In this document: positions 47,671 to 55,646 of the stretch, piece by piece
Layout: each line of letters opens with the position of its first letter
Numbering within the stretch: the stretch's first letter is position 1
DNA from: Gammaproteobacteria bacterium
Lineage (GTDB): Bacteria > Pseudomonadota > Gammaproteobacteria > Burkholderiales > Burkholderiaceae_C
Direction: 5' to 3'
DNA: 64,000 bases
Assembly (NCBI GenBank): GCA_018815325.1
Contig: JAHIYE010000026.1
Span: 170,409-234,408 of the forward strand
Notes under the pieces: model-generated
Database searches by the model: none
Told to the model about the DNA's origin: nothing
Seen by the model: the letters and a program-made list of their open reading frames with translations, nothing else
Position numbers and translations under genes: made by a program

Positions 47671-48330
47671 ATGCATCGCGACGACCCACTTAAAACCACC
47701 ATCCAGCTCAGGCTCGGCAGCTTCGCCGTGCAGGCGATCGCGCACGATTCGCACCACGCGGCTGCCGTGGCCGTGGTGATCACCGACGAAGGCCTGGGCG
47801 CTGAGCTGCCGGGCCTGCCGCAGCACACAACGTGGAGCACCGAAGCCGCGCTGATGCTGACCCGGCGCTCCGCCCAGTTGCGCAAGCACGCGGGGCAATG
47901 GGCCCTGCCCGGCGGGCGCATCGACAGCGGAGAAACGCCCGAGCAGGCCGCGCTGCGCGAGCTGGCTGAAGAGGTCAACCTGCAACTCGACGCCAGCGCC
48001 GTGCTGGGCCGGCTGGATGACTATGTGACCCGCTCGGGTTTTGTCATCACCCCGGTCGTGGTCTGGGCCGGTGCGGCCCGGCACATCAGCCCCAACCCGG
48101 CCGAGGTAGCCAGCATTCACCGCATTCCGGTAGCGGAGTTCCTGCGCGCAGATGCGCCGATGCTGGAGCGTGTGGAGCACAGCGAGCACCAGGTGCTGCG
48201 CATGCCCGTTGGCGACCACTGGATCGCCGCACCCACAGCGGCCATCCTCTACCAGTTCAGGGAGGTTTGCATGGCCGACCGCCCCACCCGCGTGGCGCAT
48301 TTTGAGCAGCCGGTGTTTGCGTGGAAATAG
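47671..48330 (+). CDS. Nudix hydrolase (CoA pyrophosphatase-like)
   Basis: The 219-residue protein contains a complete Nudix box, GGRIDSGETPEQAALRELAEE, and the upstream LTRRSAQLRKHAGQWALPGG that fits the CoA/NADH pyrophosphatase branch (YeaB/NudL). It should hydrolyse a nucleoside diphosphate linked to X, perhaps CoA. The ATG at 47671 (MHRDDPL) is preferred; the frame is open further 5' over the opposite-strand gene. Confidence 0.85.
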   Translation: MHRDDPLKTTIQLRLGSFAVQAIAHDSHHAAAVAVVITDEGLGAELPGLPQHTTWSTEAALMLTRRSAQLRKHAGQWALPGGRIDSGETPEQAALRELAEEVNLQLDASAVLGRLDDYVTRSGFVITPVVVWAGAARHISPNPAEVASIHRIPVAEFLRADAPMLERVEHSEHQVLRMPVGDHWIAAPTAAILYQFREVCMADRPTRVAHFEQPVFAWK

Positions 48331-48442
48331 CCCCGATCCAGCCAGAACCCGCTGAGGCATCAGACCAGCTGGTACGCGCCAGGCACCGGTAGTGCAGGCG
48401 CAATGCTGTACAGTTATTGCATTCAAATTTGAAAGGCAACCC

Positions 48443-49135
48443 GTGGTCAAGAGCTCGGAAAATTCAAACGTGGTGTACGGCACCGAAGACATCCTGACAA
48501 GCCTGTGCAACTCCGTCTCCAAGGTGTTGACAGCGGCAACCCAGAGCCATATCCACTACTCCGGCATGGTGCAACGCATCACCAAAACCTGCCTCAAGCC
48601 GGACATCGGCTGCTTTGTGCTGTTTGACGGCGGCTTCTCCGGCCTGGTGGTCATCAACTTCTCGTCCCAGGCGGCCATGGAGCTCTACGAGAGCTACATG
48701 CTCAGCATGGGCATGCCCAAGAACGAGCTCTCCACCTCGCACACCTCCGACGATGTGGGCAACATCATGGGCGAGCTGATGAACCAGATCGTGGGCGACT
48801 TCACCAGCAAGGTACGGCGCGAGCTGCAAACCAACATCACCCAGAACCAGCCCAAGATGCTGGTGCTCAACAAGCAGGTGGTGCTGAGTGTGGACACCCA
48901 GCTCGACAAACCCGAAGCGCGGCGCGTGACCTTCTACACCGGCAAGAACAACATCTTCTACCTGGAGCTGGCCATCGACCGCACCGAGTTCATCCGGCTG
49001 AACGACTTTGTGGCCGAGGAAGAAATCAACCCGGACGATGTGATCGCTCAGGTCCATGCCGGGCAAACCGCCAGCCCGCCCGCCGCAAGCGGAACGGATG
49101 ACCACGACGAGCTGCTGAAGTCGCTGGGCATGTAG
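48443..49135 (+). CDS. DUF3334 family protein (CheX-like)
   Basis: The 230-residue soluble protein matches DUF3334: NVVYGTEDILTSLCNSVSKV, KTCLKPDIGCFVLFDGGFSG, DDVGNIMGELMNQIVGDFTS. The fold resembles the chemotaxis phosphatase CheX, though the CheX catalytic residues were not confirmed. The GTG start at 48443 follows AAAGG by 7 bases. Confidence 0.82.
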   Translation: MVKSSENSNVVYGTEDILTSLCNSVSKVLTAATQSHIHYSGMVQRITKTCLKPDIGCFVLFDGGFSGLVVINFSSQAAMELYESYMLSMGMPKNELSTSHTSDDVGNIMGELMNQIVGDFTSKVRRELQTNITQNQPKMLVLNKQVVLSVDTQLDKPEARRVTFYTGKNNIFYLELAIDRTEFIRLNDFVAEEEINPDDVIAQVHAGQTASPPAASGTDDHDELLKSLGM

Positions 49136-49308
49136 GGCTCAGGTGGTTGGGGCTGCTTGACGGGGCCTTTGCCGCGGCCTTGTCGAGGCTGGCGCTGCCG
49201 CTTTGGCAGCAACCGGGCGGCAGCGGTATTTTCAGAAATAAATTGGGCTGTAGCTCTTTCCTGTATTGCGCAAGTCGCTACGTTTTATGTAGCAATCAGC
49301 GACATGGT

Positions 49309-49348
49309 GGTTCGAGCCTGGGCTGGCTCCCCACTACGGACTCGAACC
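49309..49348. repeat. 8-bp inverted repeat before aminotransferase remnant
   Basis: GGTTCGAG (49309-49316) and CTCGAACC (49341-49348) are perfect reverse complements separated by 24 bases. Both halves look like a tRNA T-loop (see findings on a possible tRNA-Asn remnant on the minus strand). Confidence 0.7.
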
Positions 49349-49363
49349 AAGATTCAAGCAGCG

Positions 49364-49600
49364 GCTAAATCACCTGCCCCAGCCGCCCCATGCCCTCTTC
49401 GATCTTCGCCACGTCCGCCGTGGCAAAGCTCAGGCGCAGGGTGGCGTTGTCGGGGTTGGCGCAGAAGAACGGTGCGCCGGGCACAAAGGCCACGCCCTTC
49501 TCTATCGCGCGCTTGGCGAAATCGGTGCCGTCTGTCACCTTGCCGCCCTTGCCCATGAGGCGGATCCAGACGAACAGGCCGCATTGCGGGGGCGCATATT
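49364..49600 (-). pseudogene. Truncated second copy of aminotransferase 3' end
   Basis: This segment encodes only the last ~75 residues of the complete aminotransferase at 50538, through GVAFVPGAPFFCANPDNATL to the stop, with the same TAG stop context. By eye the two DNA copies differ at roughly 18 positions in about 228. It lacks the rest of the gene and any start signal. It is one arm of a direct repeat that flanks the toxin-antitoxin genes. Confidence 0.88.
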
Positions 49601-49635
49601 GTTCCCGGCACTGACTTCGGCGCGCGCCTTATAGC

Positions 49636-49914
49636 TCAGCCATACACCTCATCATGATCGCCCACATTCACAGGGATGATCTGCGCGTCCTGGATCAACA
49701 GCTCCAGCGTGATCCGATACGAGAGGTTGATGGAAACTGAATGCAGGCTCTGGTGCTTGCCAGACAGAGCATGCAGCCGTAGCGAGGGGTGATGCGGGTT
49801 GGCCTGCAGCAAAGCCAGCGTCTTGGCATATTGCCGTTTGAGCTCGGGGTGGCGTTTGAGAAAGCGCAGTGCCAGTCGCAGATAGCTCTCGGTGAATACC
49901 AGCTCGTAGGGCAT
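49636..49914 (-). CDS. RelE/ParE superfamily toxin (YafQ-like)
   Basis: The 92-residue protein has MPYELVFTESYLRLALRFLK, RHPELKRQYAKTLALLQANP and LSYRITLELLIQDAQIIPV, the pattern of a RelE-type mRNA interferase or related plasmid-stabilisation toxin. The final ...VGDHDEVYG supplies an acidic/His end typical of this group. It follows the antitoxin on the same strand by 57 bases. ATG at 49914 is the likely start. Confidence 0.85.
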   Translation of the reverse strand: MPYELVFTESYLRLALRFLKRHPELKRQYAKTLALLQANPHHPSLRLHALSGKHQSLHSVSINLSYRITLELLIQDAQIIPVNVGDHDEVYG

Positions 49915-49971
49915 GGGGTGCAAGCGATGGGGAGGCTCACACCACCAGCAGGTGACGGGCGGCGGGCCTTG

Positions 49972-50373
49972 TCATTTCTTGGCGCCCGGCTTTTTGGCTG
50001 CTGCTTTTTTTGCAGGCAACTTCGTATTTGTCGGCTTGCTGACAGGTACGCGGGTGGACGCGCCAACTAGGCTGACAGCATTCCCCTTGTTAACCACGTT
50101 GCCCACGTTATCGGCCGCCAGCAGCGCGTCCATGCGATCCATGTGCGCCTGGGCCGACTCCACTACAAAGCGCCCGCCTGCCAGATCGGCCTGGCTTTGC
50201 GCCAGCGCTGCGTCCAGCTCGCACTCTCGCAGGTAGTGGTACTGCGCCACCTCCATCACCACATAGCGCTCTTTACCGCGCACAGAAATCATGGCCTCGG
50301 GCTGGGTGGCCAGCAGGGACTCGATGGCGGCGACACCCCGGGTTTTGAGATCGTTGGCGGTGAGTTGCGACAT
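49972..50373 (-). CDS. Phd/YefM-type antitoxin with long basic tail
   Basis: Residues about 1-80 match a Phd/YefM-like antitoxin: MSQLTANDLKTRGVAAIESL, MISVRGKERYVVMEVAQYHY, then a helix that would bind the toxin. The remaining ~50 residues are an unusual Lys/Ala/Pro tail (KLPAKKAAAKKPGAKK). At 133 residues it is longer than the usual ~80-90. It is transcribed from the palindromic promoter upstream. Confidence 0.82.
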   Translation of the reverse strand: MSQLTANDLKTRGVAAIESLLATQPEAMISVRGKERYVVMEVAQYHYLRECELDAALAQSQADLAGGRFVVESAQAHMDRMDALLAADNVGNVVNKGNAVSLVGASTRVPVSKPTNTKLPAKKAAAKKPGAKK

Positions 50374-50415
50374 GGCTGGCCTCGGCTGTAAAGGGACTTT
50401 ACTGATGAAAGCACC

Positions 50416-50445
50416 ACTATAGGCACTATTGACAGTACTGTCAAT
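50416..50445 (-). promoter_or_regulatory. Promoter and 18-bp palindromic operator of TA pair
   Basis: Read on the minus strand: -35 TTGACA (plus 50439-50444), a 17-bp spacer, and -10 TATAGT (plus 50416-50421). ATTGACAGTACTGTCAAT (50428-50445) is a perfect 18-bp palindrome covering the -35 box, as expected for autoregulation by the antitoxin-toxin complex. The antitoxin ATG is 43 bases downstream. Confidence 0.9.
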
Positions 50446-50537
50446 CGTACCATTTACCGCACGGCAATGGGCAATGGGGGATAGGCAATGAGCAGCCGCA
50501 GCCCGCCTCAGGCTGCGGCTTCAGATGGAAGCCGAGG

Positions 50538-51734
50538 CTAAATCGCCTGCCCCAACCGCCCCATGCCTTCTTCGATCTTCGCCACGTCCGCCGTAGCAAA
50601 GCTCAGGCGCAGGGTGGCGTTGTCGGGGTTGGCGCAGAAGAACGGCGCGCCGGGCACAAAGGCCACGCCCTTCTCTATCGCGCGCTTGGCGAACTCGGCG
50701 CCGTCTTTCACCTTGCCGCCTTGGCCCGTGAGACGGGCCCAGACGAACAGGCCGCCTTGTGGCTGCGCAAACTCGATGGCATCGCCCAGCTCGCGCTTCA
50801 GGGCTTTGCCCATGGCGAGGGCGCGCTCGGCGTAGACCTTGCGCACATGGGCCAGGGTGGCGGGCATGCGGCCGGCCTTGAGGTACTGGGTGGCAGTGGC
50901 CTGGGCAAAGGTGCTGGTGTGGGCGTCGCTGAACTGCTTGCACATGGTGGCGTTGGCCAGCAGCGCGGCGGGCGCAATCATCCAGCCCACGCGCAGGCCG
51001 GGGCTGAGTACCTTGCTGAGCGAACCACAGTGGGCCAGCAACTCGCGGCTGCCGGGCACGCTGGCGCTGAGCGCCAGCAGGCTGGGCGGTGGCGGCGCGC
51101 CAAAGTAGAGGTCGCCATAGGGGTCGTCCTCCACGATGAGGGTCTGGTGCTTCACGGCCATTTGCAGCACCTGCTGGCGGCGCTCCAGGCTGAGCATGGC
51201 GCCGCTGGGGTTGCCAAAGGTGGGGATGAGGTAAACGAATTTGGGCTTGTGCTGGGCGATGAGTTGCTCCAGCTCATCGGTCTTGACGCCGTGCTCGTCG
51301 ATGGGGGCACTGATGAGCTCGGCGCCGTAGAGGCGAAAGCACTGGATGGTGGCGAGGAAGGTGGGGCCTTCGACGATGACCTTGTCGCCGGGGGAGATGA
51401 GGGTTTTGCCCAGCAGGTCCAGCGCCTGCTGGCTGCCGGTGGTGACGATCAGGCCCTCGGGCGTCACGTCCTGGCAGCCCTTGCTGGCCATGAAGCTGGC
51501 GAGCTGTTCGCGCAAGGGGTTGTAGCCCTCGGTGGCGCCGTATTGCAGTGCACCGCCGGGCTCCTCGGTCAGCGCGGTGTTGACGGCGGCCTTGATGCCC
51601 TCCACGTCAAACATGGCGCTGTCGGGGAAGCCCCCGGCAAAGCTGATGATGCCGGGCTTGCCCAGCAGCTTGAAGAGTTCGCGGATGGCGGAGGTTTCGA
51701 CGTTGTTCAGGCGGGAGGCGAATTGGATGGGCAT
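50538..51734 (-). CDS. Class I PLP-dependent aminotransferase (LysN/2-aminoadipate-like)
   Basis: The 398-residue fold-type I enzyme has MPIQFASRLNNVETSAIREL, GIISFAGGFPDSAMF, GLIVTTGSQQALDLLGKTLI, the PLP lysine in GSLSKVLSPGLRVGWM and RVGWMIAP. It fits the PLP aminotransferase group related to KAT/AadAT and LysN, which act on aromatic or 2-aminoadipate substrates. The ATG at 51734 is chosen. A truncated duplicate of its 3' end lies at 49364-49600. Confidence 0.88.
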   Translation of the reverse strand: MPIQFASRLNNVETSAIRELFKLLGKPGIISFAGGFPDSAMFDVEGIKAAVNTALTEEPGGALQYGATEGYNPLREQLASFMASKGCQDVTPEGLIVTTGSQQALDLLGKTLISPGDKVIVEGPTFLATIQCFRLYGAELISAPIDEHGVKTDELEQLIAQHKPKFVYLIPTFGNPSGAMLSLERRQQVLQMAVKHQTLIVEDDPYGDLYFGAPPPPSLLALSASVPGSRELLAHCGSLSKVLSPGLRVGWMIAPAALLANATMCKQFSDAHTSTFAQATATQYLKAGRMPATLAHVRKVYAERALAMGKALKRELGDAIEFAQPQGGLFVWARLTGQGGKVKDGAEFAKRAIEKGVAFVPGAPFFCANPDNATLRLSFATADVAKIEEGMGRLGQAI

Positions 51735-51927
51735 GGCGGTTGGCAAAGGGAAGATGTATGGCAATGTTAGCCAAAGAAGCCCGTCGCCGTGGCGCACCCT
51801 CCCTATTTTTTCTGCGCCCCACGCTACGCCGCCAGGTTTGCTACTGTTTCAATAGCTTTCAAGGCTTAATCAACAAGGGCTGGGGGCATTTTTATATGCA
51901 ACATCACAAAGCGCCAGCAGGCAAAAA

Positions 51928-51949
51928 TGCTGACCTGCTGACCTGCTGA
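51928..51949 (+). repeat. TGCTGACC tandem units
   Basis: Two full 8-base units and a third partial one (TGCTGA) in a 293-base gene-free gap between the aminotransferase and the porin-cytochrome gene. Confidence 0.85.
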
Positions 51950-51971
51950 GGCCGAGGGGCGGCAGGCTGTC

Positions 51972-51992
51972 GCCGCCCGCCGCCCGCCGCCC
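51972..51992 (+). repeat. Three GCCGCCC units
   Basis: Three tandem 7-base units close to the 3' end of the porin-cytochrome gene, in the same 293-base gap as the TGCTGACC units. No terminator with a U-tract is visible there. Confidence 0.85.
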
Positions 51993-52027
51993 GCGGGATG
52001 CAACGGTGTCAGGCGGCCCATCCCCTT

Positions 52028-53515
52028 TCAGTAGGCATACCAGGCGTACAGGAATACCGAGTTGTTGTCGCTGGCGTTACGCCCGAAGCCGTCGTAGTTG
52101 TTGGCTGCACCGTTGAACAGGCTGTAGACGGTGTACTGCGCGCCCAGCCGGATGTTTTGCCAGGGCATCCAGAAGGCCTCGTACGTCAGGCCGCGGGTGG
52201 CAGGGTTACCCGACAGGTTGCCGGTGACACGGGTTGAATCGGTTGAGGTTATGTTTCCTGTTGCATCGTAGCCAGAGGTCTGGTTCATGGTGTTGGTCGT
52301 ACCTGTCCGGTTGAAAAAGGCCACGCTGCCGCCGTACTTGGCGTTGTAGATATATGAACCCTTGATTCGGAAGGTGTTGGTGGTGTCTGAAGGGTTGACT
52401 GCGGCAATGGATGTGACGCCATCAGCCAGAAAGAACGCGGATGCGCCATCTGCCACCTTTTTCGCAGAATAATTCTGGGTCTGGTGCATGTAGGCGAGTT
52501 GTACCGTCACGGTATGCCGGTCCTGAAAATACTGGTACTGGGCATCCAGTCCGCCATTCCTGAAACTGCCGAGGTTGGCGGCATTGCCCGTGTCCGTGCC
52601 GGCGTCATACACACGGGCGATCATGCCCGAGGTGCCCACCATGAGGTTGTGTGGCCCCCACTCTCGCGTCAACGCCAGCCGCCAGTAGGGGTTGTTGCTG
52701 CCGCTGAGCTTGGTCTTGTCGGCATCATTGATACCGGCACTCATGAGCGACAAAGCCTGGTCGGCGGTCCGGTAGGTGCCGAACTCGGCATAGACCTTCT
52801 GGTTCCAGAGCGTGTAGGCACTCAGGCCTGCAATATTGCCGCCTGCGCCAAAGCCGGGGTACGGGGTGTTGCCATCGATGAACTGATGGCTGGTTGGCGA
52901 GGGCACTGGCACATACTGCATCCAGGCTGCGGCCGAGTTCCAGGGGTCGGTGATCGAAGGGTTGTTGTTCAGGCTCGCTCCCCAGATGACATCATTCTTG
53001 CCACGGCTAAAGCGGTTGGCATAGCGCACATCGATGTTGTCGGCCTGGCTGTGGCCTGCAAAGCTGCCACCCGTCCCCGCGACCGCATAGTTGTCGTAGG
53101 TCATCTGCGAGAAGACACCCAGATGGTCGGCAACCTTGCCTGCGACAAACACACTGCCTGTTGCCAGTGGAAGCAGCGTGCCGTTTTTCTGGAAGTCGGA
53201 GGCAGGATCATCGCTTTTTACGGTGTTGGCGACGGTGGCCACACTGGTCAGCCCCATCACCGATGCGCGCAGCGCACTTTCGCCGATCGTGAAGCCGGTC
53301 AGCTTGAACATGCGCCCGAATGGCGTGAGCTCCGGGAACTGGCCGCCTGCGTGGCAGGCAGCGCATTGCTGGCCAGTCTGGGTGGCAAAGGCCGGCAGGG
53401 CCTCCGCATCCAGCGGCATCCCGATGGCCAAAATGACCAGCAGCAACAAGGCCATCGTCATGAATGTCGCCAGTGCTGGAAACTCATTCTTGAATTGATT
53501 GGTTGATAGATACAT
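52028..53515 (-). CDS. Monoheme cytochrome c fused to outer-membrane porin (Cyc2-like)
   Basis: The 495-residue protein has a signal/anchor segment (MTMALLLLVILAIGMPLDA, about residues 19-37), a single heme motif CAACH at residues 51-55 (TGQQCAACHAGGQFPELTPF), and then ~430 residues of beta-barrel character: alternating aromatic-hydrophobic strands, many Asn/Gly/Ser turns, and a C-terminal SVFLYAWYAY typical of outer-membrane proteins ending in an aromatic. This heme-plus-porin layout is that of Cyc2 and related porin-cytochrome fusions that pass electrons across the outer membrane. AAGGAGAG precedes the ATG at 53515. A perfect FNR box lies upstream. Fe(II) oxidation itself is inference only. 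Confidence 0.8.
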   Translation of the reverse strand: MYLSTNQFKNEFPALATFMTMALLLLVILAIGMPLDAEALPAFATQTGQQCAACHAGGQFPELTPFGRMFKLTGFTIGESALRASVMGLTSVATVANTVKSDDPASDFQKNGTLLPLATGSVFVAGKVADHLGVFSQMTYDNYAVAGTGGSFAGHSQADNIDVRYANRFSRGKNDVIWGASLNNNPSITDPWNSAAAWMQYVPVPSPTSHQFIDGNTPYPGFGAGGNIAGLSAYTLWNQKVYAEFGTYRTADQALSLMSAGINDADKTKLSGSNNPYWRLALTREWGPHNLMVGTSGMIARVYDAGTDTGNAANLGSFRNGGLDAQYQYFQDRHTVTVQLAYMHQTQNYSAKKVADGASAFFLADGVTSIAAVNPSDTTNTFRIKGSYIYNAKYGGSVAFFNRTGTTNTMNQTSGYDATGNITSTDSTRVTGNLSGNPATRGLTYEAFWMPWQNIRLGAQYTVYSLFNGAANNYDGFGRNASDNNSVFLYAWYAY

Positions 53516-53592
53516 GGCTTGTCTCTCCTTCTGACATGTCTGTGACATGGACGTCACGTACTGCATTGAGTTCCCGTCGGCGCCAGGCGAAG

Positions 53593-53606
53593 TTGATGCT
53601 TATCAA
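53593..53606 (-). promoter_or_regulatory. Perfect FNR/ANR box upstream of porin-cytochrome gene
   Basis: TTGAT-GCTT-ATCAA, an exact match to the FNR consensus, is centred about 84 bases before the porin-cytochrome ATG (53515) in the divergent gap to nth. On spacing it could activate the minus-strand gene as an FNR site; the -10 box is not distinct. Confidence 0.75.
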
Positions 53607-53730
53607 GCTCCACCCATACTTCAATCGAATAAAGAAATTTGCGAAAAAACGGGAACTTCACCGTCGTTTCGCCCTCTCCTCGCGGCTCAACCATGAACCG
53701 GCATGGCCTGCGTCATGTGAAAATCGGCCC

Positions 53731-54369
53731 ATGACCAAAGACCAGATCGAGCACTTCTTCGCCACGCTCAAGGCAGCCAACCCGATGCCGGTGACCGAGC
53801 TGGAGTACAGCAGCGTGTTCGAGCTGCTGGTGGCCGTGCTGCTCAGCGCGCAGGCGACCGACGTGGGGGTGAACAAGGCCACGCGTAAGCTGTTCCCGGT
53901 GGCCAACACGCCGCAGAAGATCCTGGCACTGGGGCTGGAGGGGCTGGAGGGCTATATCAAGACCATCGGCCTGTACCACAGCAAGGCCAGACACCTGATG
54001 CAGACCTGCCAGATGCTGGTGGAGCGCCACGGCGGCCAGGTGCCGCGCGACCGTGCCGCGCTGGAGGCGCTGCCGGGCGTGGGCCGCAAGACGGCCAATG
54101 TGGTGCTGAACTCGGCTTTTGGCGAGGCCACCATGGCGGTGGACACACACATCTTTCGCGTGGGCAACCGCACCGGGCTGGCGCCGGGCAAGACGCCGTA
54201 TGAGGTGGAGATGAAGCTGCTCAAGCGCGTGCCGCCGCAATACCTGGTGGATGCGCACCACTGGCTGATCCTGCACGGGCGCTACATCTGTCAGGCCCGC
54301 AAGCCCCTGTGCTGGCAGTGCGCGGTGTCGCAGGACTGCGATTTCAAGCCCAAAACCACAGCCATCTGA
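53731..54369 (+). CDS. nth: Endonuclease III
   Basis: Nth is a DNA glycosylase/AP lyase for oxidised pyrimidines in base excision repair. The 212-residue protein has the helix-hairpin-helix LPGVGRKTANVVLNSAFGE (catalytic Lys in the second element), the conserved Asp in AVDTHIFRVGNRTGL, and the 4Fe-4S cluster cysteines in CQARKPLCWQCAVSQDC. ATG at 53731 preferred. Confidence 0.96.
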   Translation: MTKDQIEHFFATLKAANPMPVTELEYSSVFELLVAVLLSAQATDVGVNKATRKLFPVANTPQKILALGLEGLEGYIKTIGLYHSKARHLMQTCQMLVERHGGQVPRDRAALEALPGVGRKTANVVLNSAFGEATMAVDTHIFRVGNRTGLAPGKTPYEVEMKLLKRVPPQYLVDAHHWLILHGRYICQARKPLCWQCAVSQDCDFKPKTTAI

Positions 54370-54427
54370 CAAAGCTGGCAAGTTCAGCCGAATCGGCCAC
54401 AATGGCTGCGAATATTCCTATTTGCGC

Positions 54428-55564
54428 ATGAATTCACTTGATCCCCGAACCATCATTCTGCTGACAGGCGTCATGGGCGGCGTGATGTCGCTGGTGATGT
54501 ACATGATGCGGCGGAACTTCCCGCCCAACATCAAGGGCTTGACGGCCTGGGCCGCCTCACCTTTCATCCTGTTCATTGCAGCCATCCTGGGCGGTTCACG
54601 CGGTCTATTGCCGGAGTTTCTGTCGATAGTCCTACCCAACATCCTGCTGTTTGTGGGTATCTATGTGGCCTATTTCGGCAGCCAGCAGTTCTTTGGCGTT
54701 GCGCCAGCGCTTCGCCGCTGGGTAATGGCCCTGATACCGGTGGCTGCGGTGGCCATCTGGTTCACGCTCATCCAGCCGGACTACCGGACACGGCTCATGC
54801 TGCTGTCGCCGTCGCTGGGCCTGGTGTTTGCCATGCATGCCCACCTTATCTACACCAAGGCGCCGCGCACGTTTGCAAGCTGGCTGTCCTTCGTGGTGCT
54901 GCTGAGTGCGGTGGCGATCCAGATCATGCGTTTTCTCCTGGCCTGGCAAAGCAGGAACGAGACGGGGGTGTACGACCTCAACTCACCGCAGGCGTATTTC
55001 CTCGCGGCCTATTCCTTCGTGATCCTGCTGTTCAACGTCGGGCTGCTGCTGATGGCAACGGAATGCCTGCGCACGGAATTCGAGCACCAGGCCACCCATG
55101 ACTCGCTCACCGACGCCTTCACACGCCGGCACATGAACGAGGCCTGCGCACAGGAGTTGGAGCGCTGCCGCCGGCATGGCCATGTGATGGCGCTGCTGAT
55201 CATGGACCTGGACCACTTCAAAGCCATCAACGACACCTATGGCCACCAGCGCGGCGACCGTGTGCTGGTGGAGTTCGCGACCCAGGTCAAAACCCTGTTG
55301 CGCCGCCAGGACCAGCTGGGCCGCTTTGGCGGCGAAGAGTTTGTGTTGCTGCTGCCTGAAACGCCGCTGCCCGTGGCCACCGTGGTGGCCGAACGCATCC
55401 GCGCGATGGTGGATGAGTCCAGCGACAACCCACACTACACCGTGAGCATTGGCCTCACCATCAACCAGCATGACTACGACTCGCTCGACACCCTGCTGGC
55501 CCGGGCCGACACGGCCCTGTACCGCGCCAAGGAAAAAGGCCGCAACCGGGTGGGAAGCGTCTGA
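54428..55564 (+). CDS. Membrane-bound GGDEF diguanylate cyclase
   Basis: The 378-residue protein has about six to seven N-terminal membrane helices and a GGDEF domain with DQLGRFGGEEFVLLLPETP at the active site. An RQDQ at the I-site position breaks the RxxD motif, so product inhibition may be absent. The ATG at 54428 (MNSLDP) is favoured over a TTG two codons upstream. Confidence 0.9.
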   Translation: MNSLDPRTIILLTGVMGGVMSLVMYMMRRNFPPNIKGLTAWAASPFILFIAAILGGSRGLLPEFLSIVLPNILLFVGIYVAYFGSQQFFGVAPALRRWVMALIPVAAVAIWFTLIQPDYRTRLMLLSPSLGLVFAMHAHLIYTKAPRTFASWLSFVVLLSAVAIQIMRFLLAWQSRNETGVYDLNSPQAYFLAAYSFVILLFNVGLLLMATECLRTEFEHQATHDSLTDAFTRRHMNEACAQELERCRRHGHVMALLIMDLDHFKAINDTYGHQRGDRVLVEFATQVKTLLRRQDQLGRFGGEEFVLLLPETPLPVATVVAERIRAMVDESSDNPHYTVSIGLTINQHDYDSLDTLLARADTALYRAKEKGRNRVGSV

Positions 55565-55646
55565 GACGGCCCAGCCCAGCCCAACTCAAACCCGCACGGC
55601 GCTGTGCACAAGGCCTCAGGACAGGGGCTGCCCACCAGCTTGAGCG

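Noticed and set aside
49309..49348. A complete tRNA gene
   Set aside because: Only a T-arm and 3' end resemblance exists on one strand; there is no D-arm or anticodon arm.
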